The notes under the pieces are model-generated. The model made no database searches. It was not told where the DNA came from and was given only the letters and a program-made list of their open reading frames with translations. The position numbers were made by a program, and so were the translations under genes. DNA of 64,000 bases from Sclerodactyla briareus (lineage: Eukaryota; Echinodermata; Holothuroidea; Dendrochirotida; Sclerodactylidae): assembly GCA_026419785.1 (NCBI GenBank), contig JAODTK010004954.1, positions 127,001 to 191,000 on the forward strand, written 5' to 3'. This document shows, piece after piece, positions 1 through 9,419 of this stretch. The first letter of the stretch is position 1, and each line of letters starts with the position of its first letter.

Positions 1-560
1 GATTACAACTGACTACCGAAGAAAACACAATTCCCAATGGACGTGATAAGTGGAGGTAGGAACCCAACCCCTTCATTTCAGCCAAGAATATCTGATCGGC
101 AAAGTGACAATATGTGAAAAATGTATGCACCCGTTGTGGGACATATAGTTAATGTGGGGGATAATTTTGCCGCATATCGAAACGGAGTACCACAATCGCT
201 TGACATGAATCGTTGGAATATTTAAAGAGAAACAGGTCACTCAATGCAGGAAACGTACTGACCCGTTTAAATCCTGGGCGTAGCCAGGATTTGTTTTGTG
301 GGTGGAGCTGGGACTTGGAAATTTAGAGAAATGCAGCCACTTGATGCCAGGAAATAGCATTTTCCTGACCTATTTTACGAAGCTGATGCAGTGGCGTAGC
401 TATAGTTTTTATGAGGGTCTGCCCCAGGTGTTGGACAAAACTTGGAAGTCACCAAGTCATCTGTTTACATCGGCACTGTCATTAGTCACTCTGCTTCTGC
501 GAGGCTGAGGTCAGTAGACGCCTTGGACTGGAATATGGAGTCATGAAATCATGGACAGTG
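1..560. other. No gene recognised
   Basis: Unique-looking AT-rich sequence. The short open frames here have no recognisable motif and no convincing splice context. I see no repeat shared with the rest of the window. Confidence 0.4.
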
Positions 561-599
561 GTGTCTGGCGGTTTCGCGTTATTTTGTAAGCAAGTGGAG

Positions 600-788
600 T
601 TGACAATGCTTAGCTTGATCAAGTCAGGATCAGTCGAGGAATCACAAAGCCTTTTTGGCTTTCTTCCGTTTGACCAACATCATGACACTTTCAAATAGCC
701 ATTGGTTGGAACTTACCCAATAGTCCAATCTGTTACATGGTATAAAATTAGTAAGAGCAGTACTCCGGTAAATGATATTTCTACACTG
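600..788 (+). repeat. Left-cluster intron-like repeat, copy 1
   Basis: This stretch resembles sequence upstream of the exon candidate at 4299. Shared phrases include 'ACATCATGACAC' (also near 4195) and a stretch ending 'AGCAGTACTCCGGTAAATG' (compare 4240-4275). The part around 635-650 also resembles 3214-3225. It looks like the intron upstream of a duplicated exon module. It is cut at 788 by the hAT-like element that follows. Confidence 0.4.
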
Positions 789-1050
789 CAGTGGTTCCCA
801 ACCAGGGGAAAATTTCCCCCTGGGGGGAAATTTCAAGATTTCAGGGGGGGAGAAAATGTATTGAAGTCAATCATTCTTGCAGGATTTTTCGAGTTGTGAA
901 ATTTTCTTGTTTACAAACACATTTCCATAGCAAGTGTAAACCCTTTCCCGCATCTGCCCACCTATCAACCTTCAATTATAATGTATTTCATAAGGGGACG
1001 GCTTCAAGCGAAAGGCAAAGGGGGAATGGGGAGAAAAAGTGGGATCACTG
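789..1050 (+). mobile_element. hAT-like MITE (non-autonomous DNA transposon)
   Basis: The left end reads CAGTGGTTCCCAACC, a typical hAT terminal sequence. The right end, read in reverse, is CAGTGATCCC, so short imperfect terminal inverted repeats are present. The 8-bp flanks CTACACTG (781-788) and CTCTACAG (1051-1058) match at 5 of 8 positions, as a decayed 8-bp target-site duplication would. The 262-bp interior has no transposase motif, so the copy depends on another element. A related locus at 4240-4300 is continuous where this element sits, which supports insertion. The call rests on ends, size and the empty site. Confidence 0.6.
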
Positions 1051-1058
1051 CTCTACAG

Positions 1059-1131
1059 GCACTGAATGTACACGATTCGCTACTGCTCTCTTACGACGGT
1101 ATCTTGTTCGACGAAACGATTATGCAAGTGT
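1059..1131 (+). pseudogene. Degenerate type-A exon candidate, left cluster
   Basis: It follows the acceptor-like 'CTCTACAG' directly downstream of the MITE. It begins GCACTGAATGTAC, close to the start of the better exon at 4299 (GCACCGAATGTACG). The rest is diverged and no clean GT donor is seen, although AGTGTAATT follows the likely end. The cysteine pattern is not preserved. It is probably a decayed duplicate of the left-cluster exon. Confidence 0.2.
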
Positions 1132-1189
1132 AATTAAGAGGCCTAGTAGGGAAACTTATATGCGCCAGTAATTAAAAAAATCACAACTG

Positions 1190-2035
1190 CGCTGACAAAC
1201 CTAATTGACGCGTGTACGCGAATGTTATCAGGTTATGACAGGCGGAATTATTTTTTTGAAATTACGTCAATGGTCATCTAACCAGGTAATCGCCATTAGG
1301 CTAACAAATCGGGAATGAAAAACATTGTCGGCTTTGTAAGCAGACGGGAGTGAAGTCACTGACGCTTTAGCATAATCGCAACCGCTCAGACGGTTTTGAA
1401 GGCCTGTGCTAAATGAAATGAAGCCTGTGCTAATGAGGCGGTGGACTGGAGAGGGCAGTTCGCGCCACGACTTTGAAAAGAGCATCTCTGAATTAGAGCT
1501 TGTCGGAGACTCAGACAACTCTTAATTGGACCAAAGATAAACGACTCGTGGATGTCTGAATTTGATGCCTCATTATAATTTAGTGGTTATTTGGCGTGAC
1601 GCACGCACACCCCTTATCACTTCCGAATCCAGTGTCTATAAAGACGTGTATTGCCGTTTAGATTTCATTCTGTTCTTAGTAACAGTTTACTCTCTATATT
1701 CGGATTTTAGATCAGATCATTTCCTTTGTCCTACGTTGAGGTCATATAGTTAAGAGGTGGCCAGGTTTTGAAATCATGAAAATTCACTATGGGAAATGAT
1801 AGCGATGATTCTAACCCTGCTAAGGGAGTGAGGGTTTATAAAATGCAATATTCCTCAAATCCAAGGTGCAGAGAGAAAAAATCTGATTCAGCTCATCGTA
1901 GCTTGTTAGATCCCTGAATGACAGCAAGCGATTCCGCAGAGGATGTCAGCCATTTTGATCACGTTTATATTCATCTCATTTGCAGGGGTCCGTATTTTAT
2001 TCGATAATTCACTACAGAGTATGATTGGGTCTCAT
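1190..2035. other. No gene recognised
   Basis: Mixed-composition sequence with only short open frames. None has a motif I recognise, and I see no repeat relationship to other parts of the window. Confidence 0.4.
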
Positions 2036-2039
2036 CCCA

Positions 2040-2471
2040 CTTCATGTTGTGAGAGGAAACTTACTATTAATAAATGCTACAAATACAATGATGCACCGTC
2101 AAATATGAAACGCGGTAAATCTCCTGGTTCGAATGGTCTTTCAACAGATTTTATTGGCCTGTGATGGGACAAATAGTTCACTGAATCACTTGTTTGTGTT
2201 TTGACAAGCATGGACTAACCCGCCAAGTAACCAAAATTCATTCTACCTGTCCAGTCACATACAGGTTACTCTAATGAATGCAAATTTCCGGATTGACGCA
2301 CAAGCGCTTGCATCACGCATTAAAAAGATTACCCTAACTGAAATCGGTTCACAGGATATTGGATTCATTCATAACAGATTCAGTGGAGAAAGAAACATTT
2401 GTGTATTGAGTACGCGTCAAAGAGAGGTTCTATGGTTACTGTTTATTGAAACAAACACCAGAATAATGTGA
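2040..2471 (+). mobile_element. L1/Tx1-like LINE reverse transcriptase fragment (decayed)
   Basis: Two open pieces in sequence order match the N-terminal part of a non-LTR reverse transcriptase. The first (to 2164) contains MKRGKSPGSNGLSTDF, the conserved 'GKSPG.DGL..EF' block. The second (about 2265-2471) reads VTLMNANFRIDAQALASRI and then continues through a GFIHNRF segment, the 'RPITL.N.D.KI.A..LA.R.....I...Q.GF...R' block of L1/Tx1 elements. Between them the frame is broken by stops. The catalytic YADD region is not found downstream, so the copy is truncated before about 2480. There is no intact endonuclease or ORF1 upstream. Clade assignment (Tx1/L1 rather than another clade) is from motif wording only. 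Confidence 0.75.
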
Positions 2472-2614
2472 CCGATAAGTAAACAAGTCAAGCTGCACAT
2501 ATAGACGATATCACTGTAACAGCCAGCGCTTTGTTCACGTGTCCGTGAGAATACATTAAAATCTATGCAGTCATGGACTGTGTGAGTGTATGTGTGTGAC
2601 GCCTAGCCTGTTTA

Positions 2615-3065
2615 ACACATAACTCACCCCCCGCTTTGATGGTAATCAGTTCAGGACTTTGTATATGGGTTCCCCATAATGAGTACATGATCCCTAATGT
2701 TTTGGGTCAGGTCAAAGGTCATCTGAGGGCAAAAGAGGTCAAAGTCTGAAAATCTTGTTCTCACATAAGTCCAGAATACCTGGTCCATTCAGGTTGAACC
2801 TCCACTCGGTAATGCAGCTTCCCTCCTGAGGAGTGCATGAACCGTATTGTTTTTGGTGCAATTCGGGGGTCAGATTCGGGAGAGAATTGGGAAATTGTGA
2901 AAAATTGATAATTTCGCCGATTTTAGCTCGTTAACACGATAACTCGACCCACTTGGATGGATCGAGTTCATACTTGTATATGGGTTCCCCATATGAGTAC
3001 ATGATCCCTAATGTTTTGGGTCAGGTCAAATGTCATCTGAGGTCAAATGAAGTCTGAAAAATCGT
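2615..3065 (+). repeat. Two-copy tandem repeat with AGGTCA half-sites
   Basis: Two copies about 310 bp apart share 'TATATGGGTTCCCCATA', 'GAGTACATGATCCCTAATG' and 'TTTTGGGTCAGGTCAAA' (about 2660-2760 and 2965-3060). A more diverged relative lies at 6500-6625 ('TGATCCCTATTGTTTTGGGG', and the ACTCGACCC...TGGATGGAT phrase shared with 2945-2960). There is no coding signal. The unit carries several AGGTCA half-sites. Confidence 0.6.
2709..2721 (+). promoter_or_regulatory. Perfect DR1 nuclear-receptor-type site
   Basis: The sequence is AGGTCA-A-AGGTCA, a perfect direct repeat with 1-bp spacing. DR1 sites are known to bind RXR heterodimers, HNF4 and COUP-TF type receptors. It lies inside a tandem repeat. 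The second repeat copy has a degenerate version (AGGTCAAATGTCA, about 3022-3034). There is no evidence of use. Confidence 0.35.
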
Positions 3066-3199
3066 TGAAATTCAGTGTGTACCTTTCTATCAAGAGTATA
3101 GGAACCCTATTGGTTGATTGGGATAAATGTGAAATTTGTCAGATGTTATGTTGCCCATGAGCTGGTGCAATCGCCATTTGTCGTTGTGTCTAGCTATAG

Positions 3200-3298
3200 G
3201 TTGTCAGAAAGAGTCAAGGAATCACTAAGCCTTGGGCTCCTGGTTGGCACTCCATGTTGTACTGATTGCACGACGATAAACTCGCTACAAGAAGAGAG
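3200..3298 (+). pseudogene. Degenerate type-A cysteine-rich exon, left cluster
   Basis: The 3' part aligns with the exon at 3934: it reads GLLVGTPCCTDC in one frame, where 3934 reads GLFGPPCCSDC. It follows 'TAGCTATAG' as a possible acceptor and ends at GAG|GCAAGT, a GC-type donor. The upstream half has stops and has lost the first cysteines. After CCTDC a one-base shift is needed to follow the family frame. It is likely a decayed duplicate. Homology is supported by order of residues and by the shared end. Confidence 0.35.
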
Positions 3299-3617
3299 GC
3301 AAGTCAACATGTCGAGCTCGACCTCGTTTACAACAACCATATGTTCTATGGGATTACGAGAACCCGGCCAGCACACCCCCCCCCCCCCCCCTCGACGGAA
3401 CGGAGTATGCAGGTGTAAATACCGGTTGTACCTACCGTCCGTAAATCCATTAAAGTGCATAAGTTATTTGACATATAGTGATTATTCGATCTGCTCTCTG
3501 CCAATTTTTTATGTCGCCACACCGCAAAATATTCATCCCTCTTCCCGCTTGATACGCGTTCTCCATAATTTCGACTTAACAATGAAGGTTAGCTGAGCGG
3601 CTCTTCGTGCTCTGGTT

Positions 3618-3772
3618 GTCTACTCCCACCTGGACAAAACCCACCCGGACAATTCCCACTCGGACCTTTCCACCAAAGACGTTTACCTAACTTTAGACCC
3701 TAACCTAATTCTGACCACAAAAAACATTCCGTTGAGGGGGAATCGTCCGGGTGGGAATTATCCGGCCACGAT
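3618..3772. repeat. Small foldback locus of the GGACAATT minisatellite family
   Basis: The left side has 'CACCCGGACAATTCCCACT' type units. The right side (about 3738-3770) has the reverse complement, 'GTCCGGGTGGGAATTATCC'. Between them is about 70 bp of unrelated sequence. The same unit forms the long arrays at 21775 and 34805. The inverted arrangement suggests that the unit began as the end of a transposable element. Confidence 0.6.
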
Positions 3773-3933
3773 CGAAATGGCATATATAACAAAAGCCCAC
3801 TAACCACCCACTGCTCCGTGAAGTATGTCTTCAGCGAGTTTGTTATTGATCAACTAGAATTGTATATAACCGTGTATAACCTATATACGCCAATAATACT
3901 AATAATCTAAATGCTGCTCTCACATTTCTTTAG

Positions 3934-4037
3934 GCAGCGAGTGTGAGTGTTCGTGACTTGTGGCCTCTTTGGCCCGCCATGTTGTTCAGACTGCACCGAC
4001 GAGGAACTCGGCTACAAGAAGCGACGGAACAATGGAG
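3934..4037 (+). CDS. Type-A cysteine-rich mini-exon, left cluster (partial gene)
   Basis: It is bounded by TTCTTTAG and GGAG|GTAAGT, both good splice sites. In the family frame it enters and leaves in phase 1 and encodes two early cysteines followed by TCGLFGPPCCSDCTDEELGY and KKR. That gives cysteine spacing C-x-C-x3-C-x6-CC-x2-C, allowing for one apparently missing base near 3956. Right-cluster copies at 46383 and 52600 keep these residues but use different third bases (GAC/GAT, TGC/TGT, ACC/ACT, AAG/AAA), as expected for a protein under selection. I do not recognise the family. A secreted disulfide-rich segment is a possibility. The one-base gap is either a real frameshift or an assembly error. 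Confidence 0.45.
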
Positions 4038-4298
4038 GTAAGTCATAGGAGTACAGGCTGACAGGGAAAGCTCTTAACTCCACATCTACAATATCACTGT
4101 AAAACTGATAACGCTTTGGAATAATTAGCTGCGTGCGCATTTTCAGGTTGACGCAACTTGTTTTTGTTTTGTGAACAATTCCAAGTTTGGTTAACATCAT
4201 GACACCTTCAACTGAATAGCATTGTTTTGGACTATGGTATACAATTTCAGTAACAGTAGTACTTCAGTTAATGTTTCGATTGTGTATGCTTTCTCCAG

Positions 4299-4389
4299 TG
4301 CACCGAATGTACGATGCTCCGGACGTTTTGCTCACTTACACCGACACGCGGGAAAACTCGGGGCTATAAGAAGCGCGAAAACAGCAGAG
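4299..4389 (+). CDS. Second type-A mini-exon, left cluster (partial, diverged)
   Basis: It is preceded by a pyrimidine-rich acceptor (CTTTCTCCAG) and followed by GAG|GTAAGTT, a strong donor. The frame is open across the exon and ends GYKKRENSR, matching the GYKKRRNNG end of the exon at 3934. The cysteine-rich middle is altered: only some cysteines are kept in one frame, and small shifts are needed to align the rest. It sits 262 bp after the previous exon, in the same orientation. Open frame plus good splice sites make it a plausible exon. The altered cysteine pattern could mean divergence or decay. Function unknown. Confidence 0.35.
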
Positions 4390-4399
4390 GTAAGTTAAA

Positions 4400-6145
4400 G
4401 TTTCATATCAACCATAGGTTGGGGGCTTATAGGCCAACCACTTTTTCTCTACTGAGGCGTATCAGCCACCAGCCATCCCAAAGCTGAAAAATATTTTTCA
4501 GACCTTGATCAATCAGCAGAGCAAACGGTGAAATACCGGAATGTCCTAATCACAATCTACCTGGAATCGCAACATTTCACACCACTTCAAAATTGAAGGG
4601 GAGGGGACAGAAGTTGAAAAGTCATTTCGACTATTTAGAGCCGATACTCTGTGGCGTCGGGCCCCTCGCAGGTTCACTTTCGACTGCGTATGTCAAGAAT
4701 GTCATCGTGTACAATTGTCTCACATCCGGCAAAAACACATTTTTACATGCGCAACTTTCCATCTGGCTACGCTAGGGAATGACAAAGTAAAGGGCCTCTG
4801 CAATACAGTTACCGCTGAAAATCTGGACACACACCTGCAGCTCAGTCTTTCCCGAGTTCGAGCCAGTTTACGTCGTATGTAATGATGACTCTGGTTCGTG
4901 TGCTCGTTATTCATTCCCATGTTGCCGCTCAACCAATAGTGGTGCACCGCTTACTTGGCTTTTCTCGCCGCATTAAAAAAACTCCGATATCGGGATTTTA
5001 TGCAGGACAATTTTATTTTGCCCACAGGTCTCCAGGTTTATTAGGCAGTCGTGACAATAATCTATTGGTTGACACAATCTGGTGTGTATGTGTTCTCAAT
5101 CAAAATTCAGAAGTAAAATAGGGCAAAGTTCCTCTAAGAAAATGGCCCATGCATCTGTATTTGTGCGTCAGTGAAATCTAGCAACTCCTTTTGGCGATTC
5201 AAAAGAATCGCCATTTCCCACCCTATATATAATTATCAATCATTATGTGATTGACCCAAGTGTGAAAGAGCCTGCCGTTCGGTTTTCGGTGGAGCAGGAC
5301 GCGTGTCCCAATGAAAACTTTGTTCCCCAGGTGCCCCGCGAAATAGTGTGTGACAGTTTGTTATAAAGAGCGAAACATTTATAGGCCTATTGTCAAAACG
5401 TGGGGGAAATATCCATTGCCCCCCCCCCTCCAGTACCGCATGAATCCTGGGTACGCACGTGACGCCCCACACTGCGACATGTCACTTTTTTATCTTTACT
5501 CATTTCAGCAAGAAATCCAAGTGGTGAATGTTACGCTTACGGTGAATCTGATGAAGGTCGTTTCAGACGAATTTGTTTGACGGAGGAGGGAAATTACGCA
5601 TGTAAAACGCCTGCAAGTCAAAAAGTGTACTGGCTATGGCAGTTATTCCCTATTTATTTCCGTGTGCACTGGGGGGGGGGGCGTTTTCTTAAGCCCTTAG
5701 GCCTGCCACAAATTACAGCTAACTCCAAGTTTGAATCCATGGACTGAGCAGCAACCGTATTCCCAAACGATTAAAACGATAAAAAAAACGTTCACCTCTT
5801 CCATCGGACGTGCATTCTTTCAAGGAAACGCGTTTTACCAACAATAACTGAACCGAATATCGGCTCCGTTCTTCGAATAGCGTGGTGACAAGCTGTGTGT
5901 GTTTTTTTTTCTTCTTCTTTTGAGACCTGGAATGAGCTTGGCCGAACATCTTCCTTATGTGCAACTCACAAACTTCAGTGCCATGTCATGTCATGGCCCT
6001 GACCTAGCTAACAGCAATAGGTTTGTCCTATTGCATTATTGCATTTTCCAACGTTCCTCACATGGACTTGATGATTTCGAATTAACATAAAAACAATAGG
6101 TTCCTCTTCCCCGTAAGAGCAATTCCTAATTTGAACATATAAATT
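4400..6145. other. No gene recognised; short homopolymer runs
   Basis: Only short unsupported open frames are present. A poly-C run lies at about 5419-5428 and a poly-G run at about 5671-5681. Polypyrimidine and poly-A stretches occur near 5780 and 5900. I found no copy elsewhere in the window and no protein motif. Confidence 0.4.
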
Positions 6146-6149
6146 GCGT

Positions 6150-6500
6150 AGATCAATACAATAAGGTTTATACAGCACTTAAATCAGTCATGGACTGCTC
6201 CAAACGCTTAACAAAGAACGTTTAACAAGAAATAACAACTACAAGAGAGACCTACGATTTGAGGCCTGAACAAAATGCGTCTTCAGCCGATAGTCTTGAA
6301 CCACTCAGTCGCCGGAATTGCATTATACCGCAGAATAGAATTCCACAGCTTAGGGTCCTAGTTCCGTATGGTCAGAATCAAAATTTCGTATCCGGTTCGG
6401 TACCAGAAGCCAATGCAATTCTTCCAGCGTGGGTGTAATCTGACGGCGGTGTTCTGGATTTGCTGAATTCAATCAAGAAGTGTTTGAGGTAATCCATCAA
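6150..6500 (-). mobile_element. L2/CR1-type LINE 3' end (decayed)
   Basis: Read on the minus strand, the C-terminal tail of an L2/CR1-type polyprotein is visible across frames. In order: IQQIQNTAVRL (like 'LQ.VQNAAARLI'), LHWLLVPNRI (like 'LHWLPV..RI'), PKLWNSILR (like 'P.LWNSLP..IR') and WFKDYRLKTHF (like 'FK..LKTHLF'). The minus-strand sequence then continues into 'AGTGCTGTATAAACC', like the 3' untranslated tail of this clade. Stops and frameshifts show it is dead. The 5' part is missing, as usual for reverse transcription that stopped early. Placement near the L2 clade is by motif memory. A related clade is possible. Confidence 0.7.
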
Positions 6501-6885
6501 TTTGGCCAATTTTAGCTTGTGAACAGGATGACTCGACCCCCACCTGGATGGATAAAGCTCTACTGGCTATGTGGATCCTGCGCAATGTGTATGATCCCTA
6601 TTGTTTTGGGGTATTATATTCTGTATGCAGCAAACTAGGTCCTCAGCAGTCTTGTTGTCCAAGCTGTCATTCAAACGCGAAAGTTCAGAAAATATTCTTG
6701 GAAGTTCGGTATATCCATGTCACAGAGCTTGCAGAAGGCTCGGAGTACTCTCGCCCTCGTCCAGGTCGAGAGACGTTCAGCCAGAAACTTACAGCGTACT
6801 GGTTATCGGAGAATCCCAGAGACGGATCGGGGACTGTTAGACGGGCACGTTATAGGTGGGTATGTGAACGCGTGAGGAATCGTTC

Positions 6886-8385
6886 AGTGCAAGGGCGGCG
6901 ATTTGTGTTGGCGGTTGGGGAGGGGACGGACAAGATGAATACCATCTAAGCAGAGGGAATTCTGCTGCTCCATTTTCGAAATTTTTGCGCGATGCGCGCG
7001 GATATTTCATGTGTCGGTAGTGTTCAGACATACGATGTGCCTTCTGCAGACATATGATGTTCCTTAACAAAAAATGCCTGAAATTTACTCTGGGTTGTTC
7101 TCAATTATCAATGAGAAGAAGGGTTCTCCTCCAATCCCTATCGTTACATAAGACTAGCTTCACCAGCTTAAGGTGTGTCTCTCCGTCATTGGACGTTGTC
7201 AACAAATCGCTATCTTGCTGGAAGGGGGGTTGAGACGACGGGGGTAGGTTGAGTGAGTGCACTAGCTGTGCACATACGATCACTATGAGGGCACACGGTG
7301 CGGCATCGAAAATGCAAACAGGGAATGCCACAAAAAGTTGTCAGAAAGACATGATCCAAAATTCAAGTGAAGAAAGGATTGTCCAAAAGTGGTCCAAATA
7401 TTGCCTGAATGTTTGATGAATGCCCAAAAGTGTAAACTCTGTTGTTTGAAGGGAGAATGTTGGGGCGAGAGGGCTAAGTCTACCACCTGGCGGGACCTAT
7501 GATTTGTTTTGGCCAAAAATATGGTCTATCTGCAAATTTAAAATAAGTATTCGGCAATCAATTATGGGTGCGACCACTTCTTGAAAGTTGGTTGCGTGCA
7601 CGGTGCACATACTGAGGGGGTAGGCACACGGTGCGGGTGGAAACCCCATAAAATTGTCATCGAAGATTCGGTCAGGAAAACTCCACAATTTCGTGCAAAG
7701 ACATGATTAAAATGTTTGGTGAAGACAAGTTTATATTCAAAGATTGCCTGTCTTTTAGATGGAATGTCCAAAAGTGTAAAATTTTCGGTCGCGCTTCGCG
7801 CGCAGTTGGAGGTTTTTACTTCTGTGTTATACTCTTTGGACACAAGTCTGGCTCCAAGTAGAAATGTCCCTCCCATGCGCCAGTGGTCCACAAAAAAGAT
7901 AAAAACGGGGGCCGTAATCTTTAAGTAAAAAACTCAGGCCTGCCCTATCGTAAGTGATAGGTCATAGAGTGGTCAGTGCAATATCGTTCGTTGGTCAAAT
8001 TGGATCCTGCAAAATCTCACGCTTCGCGCGAACGTAGTGGTGGTGGCATTGTCCATTTCGATTGATCCGTTCATGACTGAAACCTCACTTGCATCGTATT
8101 TCAGAATGTCACAGCACCAACGCAAAACCTTGAAATTGATCCCTATTGCGATAAGTTTTTGGAGAACCTTCCCTGAAATAAAAAAATTGTGATCAAGTAG
8201 GAATGCTGCTGACTGTCCCATGAGGCATGGGAAGTGCTGTTTCATGCCATCTAGGGGGTCTGGCAAAGAAACACTCGTGTCGTGTACACGACACGCGCCA
8301 ACCTGTGGTGGCGCTCCGCTTAGATTGGTATTCATCTTGTCCGTCCCCCCCCCCCAACCGCCAACACAAATCGCCGCCCCCTTTG
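6886..8385. mobile_element. Putative element with long inward-facing inverted ends
   Basis: The left end (about 6890-6956) and the reverse complement of the right end (about 8325-8385) share 'GGCGGCGATTTGTG', 'TTGGCGGTTGGGG' and 'ACGGACAAGATGAATACC', then 'ATCTAAGC'. They face each other, as terminal inverted repeats would. The right end also contains the GCGCC..GGCGC core found in many window repeats. Inside are two diverged copies of a ~340-bp unit (from about 7255 and 7590, sharing CACACGGTGCGG and AGACATGAT) and GCGCTTCGCGCG motifs near 7792 and 8020. There is no transposase motif. Ends and duplications were not resolved to the base. Confidence 0.45.
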
Positions 8386-8389
8386 ATGT

Positions 8390-9240
8390 AATCGGTCCCC
8401 CGTGATGTCATGGGCGCAAGTTCCATTGTCGTAGCAACCGATCGAAAACTCACTATTAACAGTAATCCTACCAACCCATTACAGCAAATTCTCAGTTCTC
8501 ATAGACTAATTTACTCCAAAGTGATTTGAACTTACCGTGTTCATTTTGGAGGACGAAGCATATTAGGCTGGGATTCTATCGTTGCGAATGCGGGACCGTT
8601 GCGCATGTGAAAAATGTCAAATCACGAGGTTCACGTCTTACTTTGATTTCAAATATAGATATTGGTTCTACAGAGTCGGAACTTCGGAAGTAAAATCTGA
8701 ATGGAAGCGAACAAACACGAATAGGCAAAATATCACTGGGAGTGAATTCTAAGGATATTTTCTCAAAAAGGTATTCAACGCAATATGTTGCATTTTGATG
8801 GTCTTCACTGGGTCGCGGAAACGTCGGTCCTGCCCAAGATGGGAGTGGTAGAGTGTAATTGCTACGAGGGGCATAGGCTGGCCTGGGAGCCTGTGAACAA
8901 CATTTTGGAATATGGAACTGAAGAAAGTGTCGAGGAATGCCCCCAGGAGTCTAAAGGTGGCCCAAATTGTACACCATATCACTTGAATGAGCATAAAATT
9001 GGCCAGAGATTGAAGTTCTAATTTATGAGTTTGGATGGCTGTGTAAGCGTAGCGCAGCTATAGAGTGGCATGAAGCGAAGATATATATTTCGATACCCCC
9101 AAATCGCCAAAAAAGATGTGTAGACTTATTGTGCATGAAAATGAACAACGGAGACGTGCACATGTAATGCATACACACGCATACACAGTCGTTGACCACG
9201 ACCACTTACACTGGATATGAAATTCCAGCTGGTTCTTCCC
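8390..9240. other. No gene recognised
   Basis: The open frame at 8785-9021 (78 codons) has ordinary composition but no recognisable motif or splice context. I do not call it a gene. Confidence 0.35.
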
Positions 9241-9279
9241 GACTATCGTCGCCCCGTTTTTTAGACGCCTGGTGGCGGC

Positions 9280-9415
9280 AGGGGGAAGCTTCCCCTTGAA
9301 TGGCGCGACGAGTAGAAAGAAGAAAACGGGGAATCGAGGAGGGAAGGAGGGAAATGAGAGGAGGATAAAGGAGAGAATAGGAATAGAAAAGTGGAGGAAA
9401 AGAACATTTCTATTA
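9280..9415. repeat. Purine-rich tract next to GC-rich block
   Basis: The plus strand is mostly A and G over about 9305-9408. It follows a short hairpin-like GGGGGAAGCTTCCCC (about 9281-9295). A similar arrangement, GC-rich block then GA-rich tract, occurs at 19360-19515, so this may be a repeat family end. Confidence 0.45.
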
Positions 9416-9419
9416 CACC

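Noticed and set aside
6548-6949. 133-codon open frame
   Set aside because: It starts in a dispersed repeat and ends in the shared inverted end at 6886, with no recognisable domain.
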